Source of the DNA: an uncultured Luteimonas sp.
Lineage (GTDB): Bacteria; Pseudomonadota; Gammaproteobacteria; Xanthomonadales; Xanthomonadaceae
DNA: 64,000 nucleotides
Reading direction: 5' to 3'
Assembly (NCBI GenBank): GCA_934541015.1
Contig: CAKTDC010000011.1
Location: forward strand, 23,054 to 87,053
Shown piece after piece: positions 18,281-28,329 of the stretch (its first letter is position 1; each line of letters begins with the position of its first letter). The notes below the pieces were generated by a model. The model did no database searches. It worked only from the letters and a program-made list of their open reading frames with translations, and was not told where the DNA came from. The position numbers and the translations under genes are program-made.

Positions 18281-20899
18281 ATGAACAGCCAGCACCGCAA
18301 GCCCCTCCCCGGAACGAAGCTCGACTGGTACGACGCGCGCGAAGCCGTCGAGGCCATCGCGCCCGGCGCCTGGGCGGCGCTGCCCTATACCGCGCGCGTG
18401 CACGCCGAGAACATCGTCCGCCGCGCCGATCCGGAACGCATCAACGACTACCTCGGCCAGCTGGTGCGGCGCGAGCGCACGCTCGATTTCCCCTGGTTCC
18501 CCGCGCGCGTGGTCTGCCACGACATCCTCGGCCAGACCGCGCTGGTCGACCTCGCCGGCCTGCGCGACGCGATCGCCGAACAGGGCGGCGACCCGGCCAA
18601 GGTCAATCCGGTGGTGCCGGTGCAGCTGATCGTCGACCACTCGCTGGCGGTGGAGTGCGGCGGCTTCGACCCCGACGCCTTCAGCAAGAACCGCGAGATC
18701 GAAGATCGCCGCAACGCCGACCGCTTCCACTTCATCGAGTGGACGAAGCACGCGTTCGAGAACGTCGACGTGATCCCGCCGGGCAACGGGATCATGCACC
18801 AGATCAACCTGGAGAAGATGTCGCCGGTGGTCTACGTGCACGACGGCGTGGCCTTCCCCGACACCTGCGTCGGCACCGACTCGCACACGCCGCACGTCGA
18901 CGCGCTGGGCGTGATCGCGGTAGGCGTCGGCGGGCTGGAGGCGGAGAACGTGATGCTCGGCCGCGCCTCGTGGATGCGCACGCCGGACATGGTCGGCGTC
19001 GAGCTGAGCGGCCGGCCGCAGCCGGGCATCACCGCCACCGACGTGGTGCTGGCGCTGACCGAGTTCCTGCGCCAGCAGAAGGTCGTCGGCGCCTATCTCG
19101 AGTTCCGCGGCGAGGGCGCGGCGGCGCTGACCGTGGGCGACCGCGCCACCATTTCGAACATGGCGCCCGAGTACGGCGCGACCGCGGCGATGTTCTTCAT
19201 CGACGACAACACCCTCGACTACCTGCGCCTGACCGGCCGCAGCGACGAGCAGGTGGCCCTGGTCGAGACCTATGCGAAGACCGCCGGTCTCTGGGCCGAC
19301 GATCTGAAAGACGCGCAGTACGAGCGCACGCTGCACTTCGATCTCTCGTCCGTCGTGCGCAACATGGCCGGGCCGTCGAACCCGCACCGGCGCCTGCCGA
19401 CCAGCGCGCTGGCCGAGCGCGGCATCGCCGACGGCGCCAAGCTCGAGGCCGGCCGCGAGCAGGAGGCCCAGGGCCTGATGCCCGACGGCGCGGTGATCAT
19501 CGCCGCCATCACCTCGTGCACCAATACCTCCAACCCGCGCAACGTCATCGCAGCCGGGCTGATCGCGCGCAACGCCAACGCGAAGGGCCTGGTGCGCAAA
19601 CCCTGGGTCAAGACCTCGCTGGCGCCGGGCTCGAAGGCGGTGCAGCTGTATCTGGAGGAATCGGGGCTGCTGCCGGAGCTGGAGCAGCTGGGATTCGGCA
19701 TCGTCGGCTTCGCCTGCACCACCTGCAACGGCATGAGCGGCGCGCTGGATCCGGCGATCCAGCAGGAGGTCGTCGAGCGCGACCTGTACGCGACCGCGGT
19801 GCTCAGCGGCAACCGCAACTTCGACGGCCGCATCCATCCGTATGCGAAGCAGGCCTTCCTCGCCTCGCCGCCGCTGGTGATCGCCTACGCCATCGCCGGC
19901 ACGGTGCGCTTCGACATCGAGAAGGATCCGCTGGGCGTCGACGCCGACGGCAACCCGGTCACGCTCAAGGACCTGTGGCCCAGTGACGCCGAGATCGATG
20001 CGGTGGTGAAAGCCAGCGTGAAGCCGGAGCAGTACCGCGCGGTCTACGGCCCGATGTTCAAGCTGCGCGTGGATTCGGGACAGAAGGTCAGCCCGCTCTA
20101 CGACTGGCGCCCGACCAGTACCTACATCCGCCGCCCGCCGTACTGGGAGGGCGCGCTCGCCGGCGAACGCACGCTGAAGGGCATGCGCCCGCTGGCGGTG
20201 CTCGGCGACAACATCACCACCGACCATCTGTCGCCATCGAACGCGATCCTGGCGACGAGCGCCGCCGGCGAATACCTCGCCTCGATGGGCCTGCCGGAGG
20301 AAGACTTCAACTCCTACGCCACCCACCGCGGCGACCACCTGACCGCGCAGCGCGCCACCTTCGCCAATCCCAAGCTGCTCAACGAGATGGTGCGCAACGC
20401 CGACGGCAGCGTGCGCCAGGGCTCGCTGGCGCGGCTGGAGCCGGAGGGCGAGGTGATGCGCATGTGGGAGGTGATCGAGACCTACATGGACCGAAAGCAG
20501 CCGCTGGTGATCATCGCCGGCGCCGACTACGGCCAGGGCAGCTCGCGCGACTGGGCGGCCAAGGGCGTGCGCCTGGCGGGCGTGGAGGCGATCGTGGCCG
20601 AAGGCTTCGAGCGCATCCACCGCACCAACCTGATCGGCATGGGCGTGCTGCCGCTGCAGTTCCAGCCGGGCACGACGCGGCTCACCCTGGGCATCGACGG
20701 CAGCGAGACCTTCGACGTCACCGGCACGCCCGCCCCGGGCGCGACCCTGACCCTCGTCATCCATCGCCGCAGCGGCGAGCGCGTCGAGGTGCCGGTGACC
20801 TGCCGGCTGGATTCGGACGAGGAAGTGTCGGTGTACGAAGCCGGCGGCGTGCTGCAGCGCTTCGCCCAGGATTTCCTGGCGCAGTCGCAGGCGGCGTGA
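18281..20899 (+). CDS. acnD: Fe/S-dependent 2-methylisocitrate dehydratase AcnD
   Basis: AcnD is an aconitase relative that dehydrates 2-methylcitrate to 2-methylaconitate in the methylcitrate cycle and needs PrpF as partner. The 872-residue product has the 4Fe-4S cysteines C413 (SCTNTSNP), C479 and C482 (ACTTCNGMSG), DSHTPHVDALGVI and the C-terminal swivel domain with GDNITTDHLSP and GSSRDWAAKG. Presence of prpF in the same locus and absence of prpD make AcnD, not AcnA, the better call. The start at 18281 lies after the hairpin; the frame is open upstream through the repeat. Confidence 0.92.
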   Translation: MNSQHRKPLPGTKLDWYDAREAVEAIAPGAWAALPYTARVHAENIVRRADPERINDYLGQLVRRERTLDFPWFPARVVCHDILGQTALVDLAGLRDAIAEQGGDPAKVNPVVPVQLIVDHSLAVECGGFDPDAFSKNREIEDRRNADRFHFIEWTKHAFENVDVIPPGNGIMHQINLEKMSPVVYVHDGVAFPDTCVGTDSHTPHVDALGVIAVGVGGLEAENVMLGRASWMRTPDMVGVELSGRPQPGITATDVVLALTEFLRQQKVVGAYLEFRGEGAAALTVGDRATISNMAPEYGATAAMFFIDDNTLDYLRLTGRSDEQVALVETYAKTAGLWADDLKDAQYERTLHFDLSSVVRNMAGPSNPHRRLPTSALAERGIADGAKLEAGREQEAQGLMPDGAVIIAAITSCTNTSNPRNVIAAGLIARNANAKGLVRKPWVKTSLAPGSKAVQLYLEESGLLPELEQLGFGIVGFACTTCNGMSGALDPAIQQEVVERDLYATAVLSGNRNFDGRIHPYAKQAFLASPPLVIAYAIAGTVRFDIEKDPLGVDADGNPVTLKDLWPSDAEIDAVVKASVKPEQYRAVYGPMFKLRVDSGQKVSPLYDWRPTSTYIRRPPYWEGALAGERTLKGMRPLAVLGDNITTDHLSPSNAILATSAAGEYLASMGLPEEDFNSYATHRGDHLTAQRATFANPKLLNEMVRNADGSVRQGSLARLEPEGEVMRMWEVIETYMDRKQPLVIIAGADYGQGSSRDWAAKGVRLAGVEAIVAEGFERIHRTNLIGMGVLPLQFQPGTTRLTLGIDGSETFDVTGTPAPGATLTLVIHRRSGERVEVPVTCRLDSDEEVSVYEAGGVLQRFAQDFLAQSQAA

Positions 20900-20960
20900 G
20901 CAGGGGTCGCCTGGGCTCGCCGGAAGAGAGAAGCGCAGGGCGGCAGCGGCGTGCGTCCAG

Positions 20961-20992
20961 ATGTGATAGCATCATCGCATCATCGCATCACG
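20961..20992. promoter_or_regulatory. Octamer repeats in front of the vapB-like gene
   Basis: Two copies of GCATCATC (20969-20976 and 20977-20984) plus a partial third GCATCAC (20985-20991) follow TGTGAT. GTGAT (20963-20967) and ATCAC are also complementary. Iterated half-sites just upstream of an antitoxin gene suggest the autoregulatory operator of the toxin-antitoxin pair. Confidence 0.45.
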
Positions 20993-21006
20993 GGAGCCCC
21001 CCAGCC

Positions 21007-21273
21007 ATGCGCACCACGCTCGACATCGATGACGACCTCCTGGCCGCCGCCAAGGAGCTTGCCCGGCGCGAACGCAAGAGCGCAGGGCAGGTGGTGTCCG
21101 AACTGATGCGCAAGGGCCTGACCGGTGCGGGGCACGGGCCGACCGCCGCCGGGCAGGCGCGCAGCGCGATCGCCGAAAAGGCGGCCCGCTACGGCCTGCA
21201 CCCCTTCCCGCCGGGCGATGTGGTTGCCACCAACGACGAGGTGAACCGGCTGCGCGAGGAACTGGGCATCTGA
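21007..21273 (+). CDS. VapB-type ribbon-helix-helix antitoxin
   Basis: The 88-residue product begins MRTTLDIDDDLLAAAKELA, a typical ribbon-helix-helix N-terminus that binds operator DNA as a dimer, followed by RKSAGQVVSELMRKGL. The C-terminal half (PFPPGDVVATNDEVNRLREE) is the expected toxin-binding tail. Its stop overlaps the start of the PIN-domain gene by one base (TGATG), the usual layout of toxin-antitoxin pairs. The pair sits between acnD and prpF. Confidence 0.85.
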   Translation: MRTTLDIDDDLLAAAKELARRERKSAGQVVSELMRKGLTGAGHGPTAAGQARSAIAEKAARYGLHPFPPGDVVATNDEVNRLREELGI

Positions 21274-21701
21274 TGCGGGCCCTGCTCGACATCAATGTCC
21301 TGATCGCCCTGCTCGACGGCGGGCACAGCCACCATGCGCGCGCGCTCGACTGGTTCCTCGCCCACGCCGGATCCGGCTGGGCGTCCTGCCCACTGACCCA
21401 GAACGGCTGCCTGCGGATCCTGTCTCAGCCCGGCTATGCGCGGCCGCTGCCGCTGCTGGCGGTCGCCGAACGCATGCGTACATTCACCGCCGCGCCCGCG
21501 CACCAGTTCTGGCCCGACGGCACGAGCGTGCTGGACCCGGGCGCGGTGCGCCTGGATCGCATCCACGGCCCGGCGCAGATCACCGCCAGCTACCTCCTGG
21601 CGCTGGCGGTCGCCCAGGGCGGACGATTCGTCACGTTCGACGAGCGCATCGCGGTCGGCACCGTGCCTGGCGCGACGCCCGGACATCTCCTGCTGCTGTG
21701 A
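21273..21701 (+). CDS. VapC-type PIN-domain toxin
   Basis: PIN-domain toxins are Mg-dependent ribonucleases that cut tRNA or rRNA. The 142-residue product starts MRALLDINVLIALLDGGH with the first catalytic aspartate at D6, and shows conserved polar positions in SCPLTQNGCLRILS and a late acidic residue in TFDERIA. The start codon overlaps the antitoxin stop. The pattern LLDINVLIALLD with HxHH-type residues matches the TA_system VapC subgroup. Target unknown. Confidence 0.85.
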   Translation: MRALLDINVLIALLDGGHSHHARALDWFLAHAGSGWASCPLTQNGCLRILSQPGYARPLPLLAVAERMRTFTAAPAHQFWPDGTSVLDPGAVRLDRIHGPAQITASYLLALAVAQGGRFVTFDERIAVGTVPGATPGHLLLL

Positions 21702-21747
21702 CCGGAGGCGGGCAGGCCCCTTTTCCAACCGATACGGCATCCGCACA

Positions 21748-22941
21748 ATGAGCCATCTCCCTCAGCTCCGCATCCCCGCCACCTGGATGCGCGGCGGCAC
21801 TTCGAAAGGCGTGTTTTTCCGCCTCGAAGACCTGCCGGAAGCCGCGCGCGTGCCCGGGCGGGCGCGCGACCGGCTGTTCCAGCGGGTGATCGGCTCACCC
21901 GATCCCTATGGCAAGCAGACCGACGGCATGGGCGGCGCGACATCGAGCACCAGCAAGTGCGTGATCGTCTCGGCCTCCACGCGGCCCGGTCACGACGTCG
22001 ACTATCTCTACGGCCAGGTGTCGATCGACACCGATTTCGTCGACTGGTCGGGCAACTGCGGCAACCTGTCCACCGCCGCGGGCGCGTTCGCGCTGCACGC
22101 CGGCTACGTCGATCCGGCGCGGGTGCCGGCCGACGGCATCTGCACGGTGCGCATCTGGCAGGCCAACATCGGCAAGACCATCCTCGCGCACGTGCCGGTG
22201 TCCGGGGGGCAGGTGCGGGAGACCGGCGATTTCGAGCTCGACGGCGTGACCTTCCCCGCAGCCGAGATCGTGCTGGAATTTCTCGACCCGGCCGATGAAG
22301 GCGAAGGCGGTGGCGCCATGTTCCCGACCGGCCACGTCGTCGACACGCTCGAGGTGCCCGGCGTGGGCGCGCTGGCGGCGACGATGATCACTGCCGGCAT
22401 CCCCACCGTGTTCGTCAACGCCGCCGACATCGGCTTCGACGGCACCGAGCTGCAGCCGGCGGTCAACGAGGACCGCGCGGCGCTGGGCAGGCTCGAAGCG
22501 ATCCGCGTCGCCGGGGCGCTGCGCATGGGCCTGATCGCGACGGCGGAAGAAGCGCTCACGCGCCAGCACACGCCCAAGGTCGCCTTCGTGGCGCCGCCGA
22601 AGGACTACGCGTCGAGCAGCGGGAAACCGATCGCCGCGTCCGAAATCGACCTCAACGTGCGCGCGCTGTCGATGGGCAGGCTGCACCACGCGATGATGGG
22701 CACGGCCTCGGTCGCCATCGCCACGGCGGCGGCGGTGCCGGGCACGCTGGTCAACCTCGTCGCGGGCGGTGGGGAACGCGAAGCCGTGCGCTTCGGCCAT
22801 CCCTCCGGCACGCTGCGCGTGGGCGCGGAGGTGGCGCAGGTCGACGGGCAGTGGACGGTGACCAGGGCGGTGATGAGCCGCAGCGCGCGCATCCTGATGG
22901 AGGGGTGGGTGCGGGTGCCGGCGGATGCGGTCGGGGAGTGA
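21748..22941 (+). CDS. prpF: 2-methylaconitate cis-trans isomerase PrpF
   Basis: PrpF converts the 2-methylaconitate isomer made by AcnD into cis-2-methylaconitate, letting the cycle run without PrpD. The 397-residue product shows the family N-terminus ATWMRGGTSKGVFF, the DPYGKQTDGMGG segment, and DWSGNCGNLSTAAG, all characteristic of the diaminopimelate-epimerase-like PrpF fold. The ATG at 21748 follows vapC by 46 bases. Though separated from acnD by the toxin-antitoxin pair, it is in the same orientation and probably still in the prp transcript. Confidence 0.94.
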   Translation: MSHLPQLRIPATWMRGGTSKGVFFRLEDLPEAARVPGRARDRLFQRVIGSPDPYGKQTDGMGGATSSTSKCVIVSASTRPGHDVDYLYGQVSIDTDFVDWSGNCGNLSTAAGAFALHAGYVDPARVPADGICTVRIWQANIGKTILAHVPVSGGQVRETGDFELDGVTFPAAEIVLEFLDPADEGEGGGAMFPTGHVVDTLEVPGVGALAATMITAGIPTVFVNAADIGFDGTELQPAVNEDRAALGRLEAIRVAGALRMGLIATAEEALTRQHTPKVAFVAPPKDYASSSGKPIAASEIDLNVRALSMGRLHHAMMGTASVAIATAAAVPGTLVNLVAGGGEREAVRFGHPSGTLRVGAEVAQVDGQWTVTRAVMSRSARILMEGWVRVPADAVGE

Positions 22942-22995
22942 ATCGGGCGCGCTGGTGTCCGTCCGCGGATGCTTTGGTCCGGTACCGGTTTTTTT

Positions 22996-23282
22996 GGTTC
23001 TTCTCCCAAGTGCGGGGGAATCGCAAGAGCAGAGCTGGATCAGGGCTTGCGGACAGAGGGTCGTCCCGGGCCGGGGATTGCTCCCCGGCTCGGTCAGCCC
23101 GCTCCGCGGTCCGGCCCGGCGCAGCGCGCCGGGCGTTCACCCATGGCTGACTCGCCGCCGCAGTGCATCCATGCGCTGCTTTCCGCAATTCCCCGGCCCG
23201 GGACGCCCCCTTGATTCCGCAATGACACGACTTCGTTCCGACGGCGGAACTGATGATCCTCCCCGTACTTGGGAGAAGAACC
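22996..23282. repeat. Element bounded by a 22-bp inverted repeat
   Basis: GGTTCTTCTCCCAAGTGCGG at 22996-23015 (arm extends to 23017) is complementary to 23261-23282 with one mismatch, enclosing 243 bases. Each arm abuts a run of T on the outside when read outward (seven T before the left arm, seven T after the right arm). A related word, GGTTCTTCTCGCAGGTG, follows the mdh terminator near 13231. It could be a small non-coding mobile element. Confidence 0.55.
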
Positions 23283-23370
23283 TTTTTTTGGGGGGGACGT
23301 ACCCCCACCCAGCCTCCCCCGCAAGCGGGGGAGGGGCCAAAGCAGCGGTCGGGCGGAGTCGGCGGTTCTT

Positions 23371-23426
23371 CGTCAGGAGAACTTCGTCAGGACAGCTCCG
23401 TCAGGACAGCTCCGTCAGGACAGTCT
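23371..23426. repeat. Four 14-bp tandem repeats
   Basis: Units CGTCAGGAGAACTT, CGTCAGGACAGCTC (twice) and CGTCAGGACAGTCT lie head to tail. The shared word TCAGGACAG is also the 3' end of the neighbouring glutathione S-transferase gene (stop codon included, near 23447), suggesting the array grew from that gene end. Confidence 0.8.
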
Positions 23427-23446
23427 TTCGCCGGGACCGCCGCTCC

Positions 23447-24055
23447 TCAGGACAGTCCTTCGGCCTTCAGTGCCGCCTGTACGCCGGGATCGGCGGACAT
23501 CCGCTCGAAGTGGGCGTCGAGGTCGGGCAGTCCGTCCAGGTCCAGGCCCAGCGACTTCGCCCAGCGCGTTTCCACATACAGATAGGGATCGGCGATCGAG
23601 CGCGAGCCGGTGATCCAGTCTTTTCCGGCCAGTTGCGCGTCCACGCGCTCGAAGTGCCCGCGCAACTTGGTGGCGGCGGCTTCCCTGGTCTGCGCGGCGG
23701 CCTCGTCGCCGAGGTAGGCGGTGCTGCCGAAGAACGGGTGGAACGCCGGGTGCACGTCGGCGTTGAGGAAGGCCAGCCAGCGGTTGACCTCGGCGCGGCC
23801 CCTGGGGGTCCCGTCACCGCCGAGCCCGGCATCGGGGAAGGAATCGGCCAGATAGTTCAGGATCGCGGCGTTCTGCGTCAGCACCCAGCCGTCGTGTTCA
23901 AGCACGGGTACGGCGCCACCGGGATTGAGCGCGAGGAATTCCGGGGTCTTCCGCTCTTCGCGGTTGACGACGACGGCCTCGAACGGCTGGCCGATCCACT
24001 GCAGCACGACATGGTCGGCGAGCGAGCAGGCACCTGGGGAGGTGTAGAGCTTCAT
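23447..24055 (-). CDS. Glutathione S-transferase family protein
   Basis: The 202-residue product has an N-terminal thioredoxin-like domain (MKLYTSPGACSLADHVVL, then NPGGAVPVLEHDGWVLTQNAAI, the glutathione gamma-glutamyl site) and an all-helical C-terminal domain. MKLYTSPGACS with a cysteine at residue 10 is typical of bacterial beta-class enzymes. The start at 24055 matches the family; a frame extension of ten residues upstream does not. Substrate unknown. Its last codons resemble the tandem repeat just downstream. Confidence 0.9.
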   Translation of the reverse strand: MKLYTSPGACSLADHVVLQWIGQPFEAVVVNREERKTPEFLALNPGGAVPVLEHDGWVLTQNAAILNYLADSFPDAGLGGDGTPRGRAEVNRWLAFLNADVHPAFHPFFGSTAYLGDEAAAQTREAAATKLRGHFERVDAQLAGKDWITGSRSIADPYLYVETRWAKSLGLDLDGLPDLDAHFERMSADPGVQAALKAEGLS

Positions 24056-24163
24056 GCGGGCGACTCCTGGCGGGGAAAGCCGCAATCATGCACTTCGCGC
24101 CGCCGTCAGGGTACGCTGGCGGCGGAAAGGACCGTGCCGTCCGGCCCGCGGTGCGGTCGTGGA

Positions 24164-24631
24164 TCAGCCTTCGCGGTCGGCGCGCGGGCGCAGGCGCTGC
24201 ACCCGGAGGAAGGTGTGGTCGCCGATGGTGGCGACCTGGTAGGCGTTGCGCCAGCTCGGCGCGGCGATGTCGTGGGCCAGGAAATGGCTGGCCCCCGGCA
24301 CGATTTCCTTGCGTTCGCCGGGCGGCAGCGCCCAGTTCTGCTCGGACTCGATCGCGATGCTGACCGCCAGCGCCCAGGCCTCGGTGTTGGACAGGCGGGT
24401 GCGCGGGGAGACGATGGTCGGGGCGAACTGCTTGCGCGCAGTCACCACGTCGCACATCGACTCGCCCCACAGGCCGCTTTCCTCGCGGCGCAGGGCCACC
24501 TCGGCGACCGCGTGCTGGCCGCGGACGGACTGGTCGCGGGCCTCCAGGTAGACGGTGGTGCTGAGGCAGAGCGAATCGGCCGCCTCGGGCGAAAGAACCG
24601 ATGCCAACCACAGGATCCAGGCCAGTTTCAC
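24164..24631 (-). CDS. SleB/CwlJ-like cell wall hydrolase
   Basis: The product belongs by pattern to the Hydrolase_2 family of peptidoglycan lytic enzymes related to spore cortex hydrolase SleB. Visible features are a signal peptide (VKLAWILWLASVLSPEAA), the catalytic-glutamate segment TVYLEARDQSVRGQHAVAEV, and CDVVTARKQFAP. I place the start at a GTG (24631) because AAGGAG stands five bases before it and the signal peptide then begins correctly; this gives 155 residues. An upstream in-frame ATG at 24712 would add 27 residues unlike a leader. It probably acts in the periplasm. Confidence 0.75.
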   Translation of the reverse strand: MKLAWILWLASVLSPEAADSLCLSTTVYLEARDQSVRGQHAVAEVALRREESGLWGESMCDVVTARKQFAPTIVSPRTRLSNTEAWALAVSIAIESEQNWALPPGERKEIVPGASHFLAHDIAAPSWRNAYQVATIGDHTFLRVQRLRPRADREG

Positions 24632-25218
24632 GGGAACTCCTTGCTGCGTTGCGTCATCGCATCGGCGCTGCCGTACCCGGGTTAACGGGACCCGCACTGC
24701 GAACGAGGACATGGCGTACTGGGGAGGGCGGTGTTCTGGTGCACCTTGAGCCCGGGCTGCCGGATCGCGACATCGCGTCCCGGGCAGGGCCCCGCAGGCA
24801 TGCGGCGGGGCGGAAAGATGCGCACCTTATCGGCGGATTACCGAATCTTTCCTGAACGGGAATTGGCAAACCACTGATTGGATTGCGATTTTTCCGCGGT
24901 CATGGCGATGTTGCACTGCAAAAACAACGACTTGCGGCGTCGACGCGGCGTGGACATCCTTTCGTCGCACACTTGCGCGAGCCGGCGGGCGATCGATCGG
25001 CCGCGCCGGCAGGCCGCGAAGATCACGGCTTCGAACCGCCTTGCCACAGGTACAATTGACAGCGCTTCGCGATTGGCATGGGCCAACTGTTATGGTAGCG
25101 TTAACGGTGTCTTCACGCTGCTGACTATAGGCTTTTTCCGGCAAGACAACCTTGAAGGATCGGGTGTCTTTCGAGTGTCACCGTACTGAACCCCCAATTT
25201 CCAAGTTTAAGGAGCTCG
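24632..25218. other. Long leader region before the OmpA-family gene
   Basis: No gene is supported in these 587 bases. The part from about 24840 onward is visibly less GC-rich than its surroundings and contains possible -10 words (TACAAT near 25052, TATAGG near 25125) and a TTGACA near 25058, but no clean pair with standard spacing. A strong AAGGAG (25209-25214) precedes the OmpA start. A long regulated 5' leader is likely for an abundant outer membrane protein. Confidence 0.5.
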
Positions 25219-26289
<1,071 letters not shown>

Positions 26290-26313
26290 TCCGCACTGTG
26301 CTCGAAAGCAAGA

Positions 26314-26348
26314 CACAAAGCCCGGCTCCGGCCGGGCTTTGTGCTTTC
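26314..26348 (+). terminator. Strong terminator after the OmpA-family gene
   Basis: CACAAAGCCCGGC (26314-26326) pairs perfectly with GCCGGGCTTTGTG (26331-26343) around a 4-base loop, followed by CTTTCC. The stem starts with an A run on the left, so it could work in both directions. Confidence 0.85.
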
Positions 26349-26430
26349 CGGGCGCCGGTGTCCGGCCGGCCGCCAGGCCTCGGCTCGCGCCGCCGGGCTG
26401 CGGCATCCGGCGCCGCCGGCTCGCGGATTC

Positions 26431-26458
26431 TTGCAAGGCGTTGCGGCGCTGCTACACT
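26431..26458 (+). promoter_or_regulatory. Probable promoter of the 26489 gene
   Basis: TTGCAA (26431-26436) and TACACT (26453-26458) are spaced by 16 bases and lie 30 bases before the start codon of the secreted protein gene. Confidence 0.5.
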
Positions 26459-26488
26459 CGCTCCGACTCGCCAACGGGGTGTCTGCAG

Positions 26489-26974
26489 ATGCGACTGATC
26501 GCCGGATTCGTGCTGTGCCTGGCCGCCGTGTCGGCGCAGGCGTCGACGCAGTGCGCCGAGAGCCAGCTCCCCGGCCCGCTGCCGGTCAAGCCGACCATCC
26601 TGGCCCCGATCGCCGAGGGATTCCTCGTGATGAACCCGCAGCTGGGCTCGCAGCGTGGAGTGCTGGCGCCGAGCTTCGACGAGTCGCAGTCGGTGGACAA
26701 CGTGCTCCACCGCCTCGGGATCGAAGAGTGCAGGAAGCAGGCGGCCGCGCAGGCTGCGGCCACGGCCACGCCGAATCCGTCGACCTACGTCAAGCTCACC
26801 GAGCACGACAATACGCCCTACCGCTTCAACATGACCCAGGGCGGCAAGCGCATGACGGCCGATGACTTCGATGCCTGGCTGAAGGCCAACGGCTACAGCG
26901 CGGGTCGCCGCGTGGATCCGGGTGCGCCCGCCGAAGGCGCGGCCCCGTCCACGCCCGCGCCCAACGGCCAGTAG
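26489..26974 (+). CDS. Uncharacterised secreted protein
   Basis: I do not recognise this 161-residue protein. It has a clear signal peptide (MRLIAGFVLCLAAVSAQAS), two cysteines at the start of the mature part and at ECRKQ, an alanine-rich stretch (QAAATATPNPST), then a compact region YVKLTEHDNTPYRFNMTQGG and a Pro/Ala-rich end. It has its own promoter-like sequence and is convergent with kbl. It is probably periplasmic. Confidence 0.65.
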   Translation: MRLIAGFVLCLAAVSAQASTQCAESQLPGPLPVKPTILAPIAEGFLVMNPQLGSQRGVLAPSFDESQSVDNVLHRLGIEECRKQAAAQAAATATPNPSTYVKLTEHDNTPYRFNMTQGGKRMTADDFDAWLKANGYSAGRRVDPGAPAEGAAPSTPAPNGQ

Positions 26975-27003
26975 CAGGATCCGCCGGCAGCGGGGCGTCG
27001 CCC

Positions 27004-28197
27004 TCAGCCGCCGATCACGCCCAGCTCGCGCCCGATACGCGTGAACGCTTCGATCGCCCGGTCCAGATGCCCGCGGGTGTGCGCGGCCGACAGCTGGGTG
27101 CGGATGCGCGCCTGGCCCTTGGGCACCACCGGAAAGAAGAATCCGATCGCGTAGATGCCTTCCTCGAGCAGGCGTTCGGCGAAGCGCTGGGCAAGCGGCG
27201 CGTCGTACAGCATCACCGGGCTGATCGGGTGCACGCCGGGCTTGATGTCGAAGCCGGCCGCCGTCATGCGCTCGCGGAAGTACGCGGTGTTCTCCGCCAG
27301 CCGCTCGCGCAGGTCGCCGGCCGCGTCCAGCATCTGGAAGGCCTTGGTGCCCGCGGCGACCACGTGCGGCGGCAGCGAGTTCGAAAACAGGTAGGGCCGC
27401 GAGCGCTGGCGCAGCAGCTCGATCACCTCGGCCTTGCCGGTGGTGAAGCCGCCCAGCGCGCCGCCCATGGCCTTGCCGAGCGTGCCGGTGATGATGTCGA
27501 TGCGGTCGAGCACGCCCTTGACCTCGGCCGAGCCGCGGCCGGTGGCGCCGATGAAGCCGGTGGCGTGGCATTCGTCGATGTGCACCAGTGCGCCGTACTG
27601 TTCCGCCAGCGCGGTGATCTCGTCGAGCGGGGCGATGAAGCCGTCCATCGAGAACACGCCGTCGGTGGTGATCATGATCGTGCGCGCGCCGTCGGCCTTC
27701 GCCTGCTGCAGCTGCTTCTCCAGGTCGGCCATGTCGCAGTTGGCGTAGCGGTAGCGCCTGGCCTTGCACAGGCGCACGCCGTCGATGATCGAGGCGTGGT
27801 TGAGTGCGTCGGAGATGATCGCGTCCTCCTCGCCCAGCAGCGGCTCGAACAGGCCGCCGTTGGCATCGAAGCAGGCGGCGTAGAGGATGGTGTCTTCCTT
27901 GCCGAAGAAGCCGGCGATGGTCTGCTCGAGCTCCTTGTGCAGGTCCTGGGTGCCGCAGATGAAGCGCACCGAAGCCATGCCGAAGCCGTGCGTGTCCAGC
28001 GCCTCGCGGGCGGCGGCGATGATGTCGGGATGGTCGGCCAGGCCGAGGTAGTTGTTGGCGCAGAAGTTCAGCACCTGGCGACCGTCTGCCAGGGTGATTT
28101 CGGCCGACTGCGGGCCGGTGATGACGCGTTCGGACTTGAACAGCCCCGCATCGCGGATCTCGTCGAGGGTTTGGCAATAGCGTTCGGTCAGGGACAT
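27004..28197 (-). CDS. kbl: Glycine C-acetyltransferase (2-amino-3-ketobutyrate CoA ligase)
   Basis: Kbl splits 2-amino-3-oxobutyrate with CoA into glycine and acetyl-CoA, the second step of threonine breakdown after Tdh. The 397-residue PLP enzyme shows [48 protein letters not shown] and the cofactor lysine in [14 protein letters not shown]. It is read leftward with tdh further upstream in the same orientation; a secreted-protein gene separates them. Confidence 0.95.
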   Translation of the reverse strand: MSLTERYCQTLDEIRDAGLFKSERVITGPQSAEITLADGRQVLNFCANNYLGLADHPDIIAAAREALDTHGFGMASVRFICGTQDLHKELEQTIAGFFGKEDTILYAACFDANGGLFEPLLGEEDAIISDALNHASIIDGVRLCKARRYRYANCDMADLEKQLQQAKADGARTIMITTDGVFSMDGFIAPLDEITALAEQYGALVHIDECHATGFIGATGRGSAEVKGVLDRIDIITGTLGKAMGGALGGFTTGKAEVIELLRQRSRPYLFSNSLPPHVVAAGTKAFQMLDAAGDLRERLAENTAYFRERMTAAGFDIKPGVHPISPVMLYDAPLAQRFAERLLEEGIYAIGFFFPVVPKGQARIRTQLSAAHTRGHLDRAIEAFTRIGRELGVIGG

Positions 28198-28329
28198 GGA
28201 TTCCTCGCGGTGGCCTCTCGGACGCCCGGCTCGGCGCCACCCCCGGCAGGGTATCGCAATGTTTCGCCGCCGCGCCGCCGCGCGCGATCCCGGCGCACAT
28301 CGTGACCGTGCAGGGTGTTCGCCAGCGGC

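Larger units (their letters stand above)
22942..23446. other. Repeat-rich gap between prpF and the GST gene
   Basis: These 505 bases carry no gene that I can support; several frames are open but read only through repeats. They hold an inverted repeat pair (22996-23017 with 23261-23282), a GC-rich palindrome at about 23316-23335 (CCTCCCCCGC with GCGGGGGAGG), and a 14-base tandem repeat (23371-23426). T and G homopolymers flank the inverted repeats. Confidence 0.7.

Noticed and set aside
18116..20764. Long leftward frame opposite acnD
   Set aside because: It is the antisense of acnD codons; the sequence is rich in Arg, His, Gln and Val without family motifs.
22925..23340. Several frames in the prpF-GST gap
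   Set aside because: They run through repeats and palindromes (peptides such as PASPASGGGAKAAVG are translated repeats) and lack ribosome sites.
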